From Lysobacteraceae bacterium (GTDB taxonomy: Bacteria; Pseudomonadota; Gammaproteobacteria; Xanthomonadales; Xanthomonadaceae), in the NCBI GenBank assembly GCA_004297225.1, contig SCUI01000010.1, forward strand, positions 1-64,000: a DNA stretch of 64,000 nt, given 5' to 3'. How positions within the stretch are numbered: position 1 is the stretch's first letter; every line of letters starts with the position of its first letter. Positions 8,601 through 14,143 of this stretch are shown piece by piece. Made by a program: the position numbers and the translations under genes. The notes under the pieces were generated by a model. That model was not told the DNA's origin, searched no databases, and worked only from the letters and a program-made list of their open reading frames with translations.

Positions 8601-8825
8601 GCCGTTCAGCGCGGTCTCCAGCGGGAAGGCGATCAGCGTCTCGACTTCCTCCGGGGCCATGCCGTGGGCCTCCGCCACCACCGTCACCGAGGGTGCGGTC
8701 AGGTCGGGGAAGACGTCCACCGGCATCCGCTGCGCCTCGAAGGCGCCCCACAGCAGCAACAGCAGGCCGGCGAACAGCACGAACACGCGGTTGCGCAGCG
8801 ACCAATCGATCAGTTTCGCGATCAT
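5685..8825 (-). CDS. HME-RND efflux pump, CzcA/CusA-like permease
   Basis: A 1046-residue inner-membrane RND pump of heavy-metal-efflux size. The first helix follows MIAKLIDWSLRNRVFVLF, two large periplasmic loops follow TM1 and TM7, and TM4 carries the charged stretch ALVDDAIIVVEN that serves proton coupling. It would form a tripartite pump with the adaptor (8837-10390) and the outer-membrane factor (10767-12017). The TM4 residues differ from what I recall of textbook CzcA and CusA, so I do not assign zinc/cobalt/cadmium or copper/silver specificity. The ATG at 8825 is 11 bases after the adaptor stop. Confidence 0.93.
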   Translation of the reverse strand: MIAKLIDWSLRNRVFVLFAGLLLLLWGAFEAQRMPVDVFPDLTAPSVTVVAEAHGMAPEEVETLIAFPLETALNGAPGVRRVRSNNSIGIGVVTVEFDWGTDVYQARQIVAERIATVRGQLPPDLPEPTLAPITSIMGEIMFIALHSDRHTPMELKTVADFTLRRRLLAVPGVAEVIPNGGDTRQFQVVADPVRLAAFDVTLDQLMEAVAGSNENTSAGFYVENGQEFLIHGRGRVREADDIGAVFVARRGDRPVLVRDVADVRIGAAPTRGTAAFNGKPAVVVGIQKQPGANTLALTQEIDRVLKGIQATLPEGMTISANLFRQSDFIKVGIGNLGKAIVEGMVLVVAIVFAFLLSARATAITLLAIPLSLVVAILAMKAAGIGINTMTLGGMAIALGALVDDAIIVVENIVRRLRGNAALPEAERRGVIPVVFAATREIQGSVVFATVIIVLVFLPIFVLTGVEGRLMQPLGFAYVVSLLASLAVAVTVTPVLCSLLLPQSRIVRESRESRLSLWLKARYRPLFEATTPRWRSIGVASLVGTVLTLMALLAAGRAFLPDFNEGSLTVNVVTLPGTALAQSDALATRVEKILLDQPEVVATGRRTGRAELDPHAQEIYASEIEVTLEMGERGKEELLAHLRNEFSAVAGAQVVIGQPISHRIDHMLSGTRANIAIKLFGKDLYELRRLGTRIEEQVKAVRGAVDVNLEQQSELPFVTVDFDRGALARYGLTVREASHVIEAAFFGTTVSRVLEGDANVDLVVRLPDAARASVETLQALQVATPDGARVPLSAIARVERGRGPNQIGRENVQRRIVVMANVAGRDLAGVVADARARIERNVELPAGYHVEYGGQFESAAAASRTLLLLGGVVVVGIYLLLYLAFSSSRDALLVMLNLPLALLGGVAGVWLSGGILTVASIVGFITLFGIATRNGVMLISHIHHLAREEGVPDPVERVRRGAEERLVPIAMTALATALALVPLALSAGEPGSEIQAPMAIVILAGLLSSTVLNMLVLPALYLRFGELGRARDRKAPTPAEPLPYTPD

Positions 8826-8836
8826 GTGCGTGTGTC

Positions 8837-10390
8837 CTAGTGCGCGTGGCCGTGGCCCATGGCCTCGGGCGTCGCCGCCGCCAGGCGGACCTGCATCGCG
8901 CCGCGGCTGACCACGCGGTCGCCGGCCTGCAGTCCTTCCAGGACCTCGTAGCGGTCGCCGTCGCGCAGGCCCAGGGTCACCGGTACGCGCGAGAACGACT
9001 CGCCGCCGCGCATCACGTACACCACGCGCTGGCCGCCGTCGTCGATCACCGCGCCGGCGGGCACGCTGAGCGCCTGCCGGGTGCGGCCGGTGAACACCCG
9101 CGCCTGCACGTTCTGGTTGATCGCGATGCGAGCCTCTGGCGCGGACAGCGCGAACACGACCGGCACGCTGCGGGTCTCCGGATCGATCACAGAGCCCACG
9201 CCGACCAGGCGGCCGTTGTCGCCGGCGTGGACTTCCACTGGTGCGTCGAGCCCGGGCAGGTCGAACGCGGCGCCGGTCGGCCGGTCCAACCGCGCGGCGT
9301 CGGCTTCGGAGACGTGCGCTTCCAGCCAGAGTTCGCGACGGTCGACAATCTGGAACAGCAGATCGCCCTCCTCGACCGCGGCGCCGTTGGCCACCGGCAC
9401 CCGCGCGATCGCGCCGGCCAATGGCGCTTTCACTGCGATGCCACCGCTGCCGCCGCCGAGCAGCGAGACACGCTGCCGCGCGGCGCGCAATTGCGCCTGC
9501 GCCACCTGCTGCGCGCTGAGGGCTTCCTGCAGGCGCCGGAGGGAGACGGCTTCCTGCGCGTGCAGGCGCTGCATCCGCGCCGCTTCGGCGTCGGCCAGCG
9601 CAGCCTGGCTGCGCGCGGCCGCCAGTTCGGCCTGCAGCGATGCCGCGTCGGTGCCGGTGGCGAGGCGGGGCACGAGCATCGCCAGGGTCTGGCCGCGGGC
9701 CACGCGATCGCCCAGCGCAGGGAAATCGCCAGTGGCGCGCAGCGTGCCCGGCACCGTCGCCACGACTTCGGCCGCGCCGTCGCCGGCGGCGCGGATCGTG
9801 GCGGGTGCGCTCACCGATTCGCGCAGCGCGCGCGGCCGCACGGCTTCGAGCGCGAAGTCGGTGGTCCACTGCTGTTCCTTCAGGAAGCCGATCTCGCCCT
9901 CGGCCGCACCGGGCGCGGGCCCTGCCTTCAACGCGGCGGCGGCATCGGCGTGGACGACGACCTCGCCCAGCTCGTGGCGCGACTGCAGGCCGGGCGCCGC
10001 GAGCACCAGCGCCAGCTGGCGCCGCCCGGTCGCACGCGGCACCACCGTGGGCGCGAAGATGCCCGGCGCGCGCGGCGCGCCGACGCGGAAGCGCTCGGTC
10101 GGCGCGTTGCCGCCGGACAGGATCACCTCGACGGTTCCCGTAGTGACCGGCTTGTAGTCGGACAGCCGGGTGAAGTGCGCCGCGAACGTCGACTTCGCCC
10201 CGGCCACCAGCGGGTCGAACTCGACGAACAGCTCGGCCTGCGGGGTGAAGTGCGTATGCACCTGGACTTCCGGTTCGGCGGTTGCCGGATCGCCCGCGCG
10301 GTCGCAGGCGACCAGGGCGAACGCGATGGCGCTGGCGGCAATCAGCAGGCGAAGTCGGCGGAGGGAATCGACGGATGGGAAGCGGTGCAT
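8837..10390 (-). CDS. RND periplasmic adaptor lipoprotein, CzcB-like
   Basis: A 517-residue membrane-fusion protein. A signal peptide ends in the lipobox LVAC (AFALVACDRAG), so it is probably an inner-membrane-anchored lipoprotein. About 150 extra residues precede the usual barrel-lipoyl-hairpin core and begin with a His-containing stretch (VQVHTHF). The lipoyl and hairpin region lies around 190-320 (EAARMQRLHAQEAVSLRR is part of the coiled coil). The C-terminus ends GHGHAH, a possible metal-binding tail. It connects the RND pump to the TolC-type channel. The N-terminal extension is typical of heavy-metal adaptors of the CzcB group. Confidence 0.92.
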   Translation of the reverse strand: MHRFPSVDSLRRLRLLIAASAIAFALVACDRAGDPATAEPEVQVHTHFTPQAELFVEFDPLVAGAKSTFAAHFTRLSDYKPVTTGTVEVILSGGNAPTERFRVGAPRAPGIFAPTVVPRATGRRQLALVLAAPGLQSRHELGEVVVHADAAAALKAGPAPGAAEGEIGFLKEQQWTTDFALEAVRPRALRESVSAPATIRAAGDGAAEVVATVPGTLRATGDFPALGDRVARGQTLAMLVPRLATGTDAASLQAELAAARSQAALADAEAARMQRLHAQEAVSLRRLQEALSAQQVAQAQLRAARQRVSLLGGGSGGIAVKAPLAGAIARVPVANGAAVEEGDLLFQIVDRRELWLEAHVSEADAARLDRPTGAAFDLPGLDAPVEVHAGDNGRLVGVGSVIDPETRSVPVVFALSAPEARIAINQNVQARVFTGRTRQALSVPAGAVIDDGGQRVVYVMRGGESFSRVPVTLGLRDGDRYEVLEGLQAGDRVVSRGAMQVRLAAATPEAMGHGHAH

Positions 10391-10452
10391 GGCGGTACCG
10401 ATGGAAAATAATGGAAGGGTCCCGCCCGGGGGAGAGCGGGACTCTGGGTGGA

Positions 10453-10755
10453 TCAGTGGCTGTGGTCGGCGTCTTCGCCGTGTTCGTGCTCACCTTCCTC
10501 GGCGTGCTGTTCGCCGGGCCGCGCTTCGCCGGTGGGATGGCTGCCGTCGGCGTTGTGGGCATGGTCTTCGCCCTCGGCCGGCTGCTCGGCCTCGATGGCG
10601 ACCGGGGCTTCGTCGCCATATACGGCTTCGGTCTGCGTGGCCGCATCGGCAGGTCCGGCGGCGTCCGCCTGCGCCTGCGCGGCCGGGGTGTTGTCGTTGC
10701 ACGCGGCCAGCAGCAGGCAGGCGAGGGCGGCGGTCAGGGCGAACGTGGACTTCAT
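10453..10755 (-). CDS. Small His/Glu-rich lipoprotein in the efflux operon
   Basis: A 100-residue secreted protein with a short signal peptide and lipobox LLAAC (CLLLAACNDNTP). The mature part is acidic and Ala-rich, and its last 40 residues hold eight histidines in HAH, HEH and HSH clusters (EGEHEHGEDADHSH at the end). No folded domain is recognised. Its position between the outer-membrane factor and the adaptor, together with the metal-ligand composition, suggests periplasmic metal binding or delivery to the pump. I do not recognise it as a named family, and low complexity makes homology searching difficult. Confidence 0.8.
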   Translation of the reverse strand: MKSTFALTAALACLLLAACNDNTPAAQAQADAAGPADAATQTEAVYGDEAPVAIEAEQPAEGEDHAHNADGSHPTGEARPGEQHAEEGEHEHGEDADHSH

Positions 10756-10766
10756 GGCGGACTCCT

Positions 10767-12017
10767 TCAGCGGGATGGGTCGTGGGTGGGGATGGTCAGA
10801 GGCGACAGCAGTTGCAGTTCGATCAGCGCATCCAGTGCGCGCGTCTGCTGTTCGAGCGCGCGGTCGGTGAGTTCGGCTTCGGCGTCGTAGGCGTCAAGCA
10901 GGCCGACCAAATCCAGTTCGCCCTCGGCGAAGCTGGCGCGCGCGATGGTGGTGAGGCGCGCGGCTTCGGGCAAGGCGTCGTCGAGCAGTTGCCGCGCGGA
11001 GGCGGACAGCAGCCGGGCCTGTTCGAATGCAGCGGCGCGGTGGCTGTGCGCCTGCAGCAACGCGCGCTGGTATTGCGCCTCGGCGCGTTCGGCCTCGGCG
11101 GCGGTGCGGACGCGCCCGGCCTGGTTACGGTCGAACAGCGGCAGCGGCACGCCGACCTCGAGCAGCGCCACGTCATCGCGCACGCCGCCTTCCTCGATGC
11201 GCTTGCGGCCGATGCCGACGGTCAGCGGCAGCGCGGGGCGGCGCTCCGCCCGTGCGGCAGCCCGCGCCTGGGTGCGTCTGGCGTCGAGGACGTCGAGTTC
11301 GGCAGTGCGGATCTCACCCGACGCGGCGGTGGACGGAAGCTCGGGCAGCGGTGGATCGGCATCCAGTTGCGCGGTCAGCGCGGCATCGCCGATCCAGCCG
11401 GCCAGGCTTGCGCGGGCGGCGGTAGCTTCGGCATCCGCCTGTGCGCGGCGCGCCCGGGCCTGGACGCTGGCCTGGGCGATGCGGCGGCTTTCGTAGCCGG
11501 ACAGGTCGCCGGCCGCTCGGCGCTTGCCGGCGACGCTGGCGAGGTCGCCCAGCCCTTCGGCCGCGCGCGCCTGCACATCCGCGCGGCGCTCCGCGGCGAC
11601 GGCGGCCGAATAGGCGCGCAGCACGCCGGCGCGAAGCCGCATGCGCTTGTATTCGGCCTCGCCCTCCGCGGCGATCACGCCCAGCCGGGCGGCCTCGGTG
11701 CGGAGGCCGCGTCGGCCGCCCAGCTCGAACGTCTGCGACAATAGCGTGCTGGATTCGCGCGAGGCGCCCTGCGGGCCGTCATCGCCGCGTTCCTCCGAAA
11801 ATTCCAGGACCGGGTTGTCCCAGGTGCGCGCGGCCAGTACCTCGCTGCGGGCCAGGTCGACCTCTGCGTCGAGGTCCTGGCGGACATGCGGTTGCGACAG
11901 GGCGAGCGCGACGGCCTGTTCGGCCGACAGGCGCTGCTGGGCATGGCTGGCGAGCGCCCAGCCGGCGAGCGCCAACGCCATAAGGCGTCGCGCGTGGCAA
12001 CGATTGAAGAACAGCAC
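10767..12017 (-). CDS. Outer-membrane efflux factor, CzcC/TolC family
   Basis: A 416-residue protein with an N-terminal signal peptide (cleavage near ALASHAQQ) and two OEP repeats rich in long amphipathic helices, as in TolC-family channels. A conserved N-terminal segment reads RLSAEQAVALALSQP, and QTFELGGRRGLRTEAA matches the E-L-G-G-R-R segment typical of CzcC-type proteins. It forms the outer-membrane duct for the RND pump and adaptor encoded downstream. It starts 66 bases after the His-rich leader gene and ends 11 bases before the His-rich lipoprotein gene. Confidence 0.92.
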   Translation of the reverse strand: MLFFNRCHARRLMALALAGWALASHAQQRLSAEQAVALALSQPHVRQDLDAEVDLARSEVLAARTWDNPVLEFSEERGDDGPQGASRESSTLLSQTFELGGRRGLRTEAARLGVIAAEGEAEYKRMRLRAGVLRAYSAAVAAERRADVQARAAEGLGDLASVAGKRRAAGDLSGYESRRIAQASVQARARRAQADAEATAARASLAGWIGDAALTAQLDADPPLPELPSTAASGEIRTAELDVLDARRTQARAAARAERRPALPLTVGIGRKRIEEGGVRDDVALLEVGVPLPLFDRNQAGRVRTAAEAERAEAQYQRALLQAHSHRAAAFEQARLLSASARQLLDDALPEAARLTTIARASFAEGELDLVGLLDAYDAEAELTDRALEQQTRALDALIELQLLSPLTIPTHDPSR

Positions 12018-12083
12018 GGAACAGCCTCCGTCCGGACCAGATGGATGGACACGGGATGCGGCCGCGATGGCCGCGGCCTGCGG

Positions 12084-12476
12084 TCAGGCGATCGGAGGTC
12101 GGAACGGGAGGCTGGCGAGGTCGTCCGGCAGGTGGGGCGGCTCGGGCACCGCTATCCGTGTTTGCGCGGGCGCATCCGAGGGGAGGACGGAAAGCACTTC
12201 GGGCAAGGCCGCCGTGACGCCGGCTCCTTGATGAAGCAGGCCGTGTGAGCCCAGCGAATGATCCGCGTCGGGCTCGGGAATGCCGCCCCGATGGTCGGTG
12301 CCGGTCGGGTGCGCGTGACCATGACCATGGTCGTCGACGACATCGGCGGTTGCGGCGTGCTCCACGCCATGCAACTCGCTCACTGCGCCCAGTAGCGGGT
12401 TGACCACCACTCCAAGCGCCAGGAGCACCAGCAGCGTGGCACGGAGGAAGCGGTGGGGGCGGCGCAGGGGCGACAT
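12084..12476 (-). CDS. Small secreted His-rich protein, CzcI/CopL-like, first gene of the metal operon
   Basis: 130 residues. An N-terminal hydrophobic helix (ATLLVLLALGVVVNPLLGAV) acts as signal or anchor, and then comes a His/Asp-rich stretch containing DDHGHGHAHPTGTDH. The C-terminus ends LPFRPPIA. Size, layout and position at the head of a czc-like operon match the loosely defined CzcI/CopL-type periplasmic metal-responsive proteins. The assignment rests on layout and context rather than a firm domain. It probably buffers or senses metal in the periplasm. Confidence 0.75.
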   Translation of the reverse strand: MSPLRRPHRFLRATLLVLLALGVVVNPLLGAVSELHGVEHAATADVVDDHGHGHAHPTGTDHRGGIPEPDADHSLGSHGLLHQGAGVTAALPEVLSVLPSDAPAQTRIAVPEPPHLPDDLASLPFRPPIA

Positions 12477-12560
12477 GTGGACCCTAGCCTACCGCGTCCA
12501 CGGCTCCCGGCAAACCTCGAGATTCGATTCCTCTGATGCGTGCCTTCGGAACAGCGTCCG

Positions 12561-12584
12561 TGTCCGCTTTTGGCCGAAAGCGGA
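12561..12584. repeat. Dispersed palindromic (REP-like) motif, full copy
   Basis: TCCGCTTTTGGCCGAAAGCGGA is an imperfect palindrome. The half copies at 248-263 and 2177-2192, and the arms at 376-390 and 2919-2933, share its TCCGCTT or AAAGCGGA ends. Motifs of this type recur between genes in xanthomonads. No function is assigned. Confidence 0.55.
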
Positions 12585-12601
12585 AGCCTCCCAAAATGGA
12601 A

Positions 12602-12650
12602 CGGTGGCCAGATTGAGGGTCGTGTTGCCGACCAAACAATCTGACCACCG
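12602..12650. other. Long imperfect stem-loop in the efflux operon leader
   Basis: The arms CGGTGG, CAGATTG and GGTCG (12602-12622) pair in order with CGACC, CAATCTG and CCACCG (12629-12650). This gives 18 base pairs with small bulges around a TGTTGC loop. It may end nrdJb transcription, form a leader structure in the efflux mRNA, or be the remnant of a miniature element. No T-tract follows on the minus strand, so a simple intrinsic terminator is not the obvious reading. Confidence 0.6.
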
Positions 12651-12671
12651 AGATAGTTGATAAATGGGCAG

Positions 12672-12737
12672 AGCTATCAATCGCAGCTTATTACTGCCCA
12701 GATAGCAACTTATACCTGCCCAAATAGTGCCTTATGG
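12672..12737. repeat. Three imperfect 22-nt tandem repeats
   Basis: Units begin at 12672, 12694 and 12716. The last two read CTGCCCAGATAGCAACTTAT and CTGCCCAAATAGTGCCTTAT; the first keeps only the CTTAT end. An inverted TGGGCAG at 12665-12671 faces the first CTGCCCA. The spacing of about two helical turns would suit cooperative protein binding, but no regulator is identified. Confidence 0.5.
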
Positions 12738-12774
12738 GTTACCCCACACGGCGCGCGGCGTCAATGCCGCCGGC

Positions 12775-13566
12775 TCACCCGCACTTGGAGTACCCGCAGT
12801 TCAGGCAGGTCGCGCAGCCATCCATGATCACCACTGCCTTGGCGCTGCACTTGTGGCACATGGTGGCCGAGGGCGGGAAGCTGGCGCCGTCGCCGGTGAC
12901 GGCGATGGTTTCGCTGTCCTCGATTTCCGATAGCCGACCATGGATCGGCTCTACGGGGGCGTCAGGGTTTTTTTTTGAGCGGTTCTCGAAGGCGGCGCGC
13001 TTCTCGGCGATCAGCGCGCGGCGCTCCGGGCTCATTTCAGGGTCGTGGATCATGCCGATGGACTTCAGGTGGTCCTCGACGATGCTGCCCAGTTCGGCCA
13101 CCAGCGACGGCATGTACACGCCGCCGGCCTTGAAGTAGCCGCCCTTGGGATCGAAAACGGCCTTCATCTCCTCCACCAGGAAGGTGACGTCGCCGCCCTT
13201 GCGGAACACCGCGGACATGATCCGGGTGAGCGCGACGATCCACTGGAAGTGCTCCATGGACTTGGAGTTGATGAACACCTCGAACGGACGGCGCTGCTCG
13301 TGCTCGCTGCCGGCGTTCAACACGATGTCGTTGATGGTCACGTACATGGCGTGCTCCACCAGCGGCGACTTGATCTTGTAGGTGCTGCCGATCAGCACCT
13401 CGGGGCGCTCGATGCGCTCGTGCATCTGGATGACGTCGGCCGTGGGCAGGTCGGCCTCGACGGAATCACGCGACACGGACTCGCCCTGGGTCGTTGCGGC
13501 CTTGGCCTTGTCCTCGGGGGTGACGACGGCGTAGCCCTTGATTTTCTTTTCGATCTTGACGGCCAT
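12775..13566 (-). CDS. nrdJb: Class II ribonucleotide reductase, small C-terminal protein NrdJb
   Basis: A 263-residue protein corresponding to the C-terminal part of adenosylcobalamin-dependent ribonucleotide reductase, encoded separately as in Pseudomonas, where both polypeptides are needed for activity. It begins MAVKIEKKIKGYAVV and has a conserved middle (EVLIGSTYKIKSP; MEHFQWIVALTRIMSAVFRK). It ends with Cys pairs MCHKC and CATCLNCGYSKCG, which probably bind zinc and supply the redox cysteines that re-reduce the active site. It lies downstream of a histone-like gene that separates it from nrdJa, with a hairpin just before its start. Expression relative to nrdJa may therefore be set independently. 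Confidence 0.93.
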   Translation of the reverse strand: MAVKIEKKIKGYAVVTPEDKAKAATTQGESVSRDSVEADLPTADVIQMHERIERPEVLIGSTYKIKSPLVEHAMYVTINDIVLNAGSEHEQRRPFEVFINSKSMEHFQWIVALTRIMSAVFRKGGDVTFLVEEMKAVFDPKGGYFKAGGVYMPSLVAELGSIVEDHLKSIGMIHDPEMSPERRALIAEKRAAFENRSKKNPDAPVEPIHGRLSEIEDSETIAVTGDGASFPPSATMCHKCSAKAVVIMDGCATCLNCGYSKCG

Positions 13567-13593
13567 GACGGGGGATCCTGTTTCTTTTCCAAA

Positions 13594-13617
13594 GGCCCCT
13601 CCCTGGCGGGAGGGGCC
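13594..13617 (-). terminator. Hairpin between the histone-like gene and nrdJb
   Basis: GGCCCCTCCC and GGGAGGGGCC pair perfectly (10 bp) around TGGC. On the minus strand the stem is followed by TTTGGAAAAGAAACAGG. It lies 26 bases after the histone-like stop and 28 bases before the nrdJb start. It looks like a terminator or attenuator that would lower nrdJb readthrough. Confidence 0.6.
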
Positions 13618-13642
13618 GGTCGAATCGCGGCTTACGCCGCGC

Positions 13643-14083
13643 CTACTTCCTTTTCGCGACCTTCTTCGCGGCCTTGCGCACGGACTTCTTCGCCGCCGCA
13701 GTCTTCTTCGCGACCTTGCGCGTGGCCTTCTTCGCGGCCTTGCGCACGGACTTCTTCGCCGCGGTGTTCTTCTTCGCCACCTTGCGCGTGGTCTTCTTCA
13801 CCGCCTTCGTGGCGGCCTTCTTCGCAGCCTTCGTCTTGCCGGCGCCCTTGCGCTTCAGCGCGGCGGCTTCCTTCTTGGCTTCGGCGCTGGCCGCGGCGAG
13901 CTTCTTCTTCGCCGTGCCCACCGCCTTCTTCGCCGACTTCCCGGCCTTGCCGACGGACTTCTTCGCCGACTTCACCGCCTTGCCGGCCTTCTTCGCGACC
14001 TTCGCGCCGATCGACTTCGCCGTGTCGGCGACCGCCTCGGCGGCGTTGGTCAGGGTCGTGGCGACCCCGTTGCCGTTGCTCAT
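13643..14083 (-). CDS. Lys/Ala-rich histone H1-like protein
   Basis: About 146 residues, almost wholly Lys, Ala, Ser and Thr after a short N-terminus (MSNGNGVATTLTNAAEAV). The C-terminal half has AAKK/VAKK/VRKAAKK motifs, including two nearly identical 22-residue repeats. The composition matches bacterial histone H1-like (AlgP/Hc1-type) DNA-binding proteins, which bind DNA non-specifically. The ATG at 14083 follows GAGGA at normal spacing; an upstream in-frame start would add a poor leader overlapping the intergenic DNA. It lies between nrdJa and nrdJb on the same strand, an unusual place that may link nucleoid structure to deoxynucleotide supply or be incidental. Confidence 0.88.
   Translation of the reverse strand: MSNGNGVATTLTNAAEAVADTAKSIGAKVAKKAGKAVKSAKKSVGKAGKSAKKAVGTAKKKLAAASAEAKKEAAALKRKGAGKTKAAKKAATKAVKKTTRKVAKKNTAAKKSVRKAAKKATRKVAKKTAAAKKSVRKAAKKVAKRK
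13658..13789 (-). repeat. 66-bp tandem duplication inside the histone-like gene
   Basis: Two in-frame 66-bp units encode 22-residue repeats that start TRKVAKK and continue AAKKSVRKAAKK. Only three residues differ between the units. Such repeats in H1-like proteins vary in number between strains. Confidence 0.75.
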
Positions 14084-14143
14084 GGGTGGATCCTCGTCAG
14101 TGCTCCGCGGGCGGGCCGCCCGCAAGGCGGAATGTAGCGCGAC

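Larger units (their letters stand above)
12477..12774. promoter_or_regulatory. Structured leader/promoter region of the metal-efflux operon
   Basis: About 300 bases between the nrdJb stop and the first efflux gene, both on the minus strand, so the operon promoter must be here. It holds a REP-like palindrome (12561-12584), a long stem-loop (12602-12650) and AT-rich imperfect tandem repeats of 22 nt (12672-12737). No metal-regulator operator or -35/-10 pair is assigned with confidence. Base composition is lower in GC than the flanking genes. Confidence 0.5.

Noticed and set aside
13567-14143. nrdJ as a single gene broken by a frameshift or insertion
   Set aside because: NrdJa and NrdJb each have complete, plausible starts and ends, and separate NrdJa/NrdJb polypeptides are known in Pseudomonas and xanthomonads.
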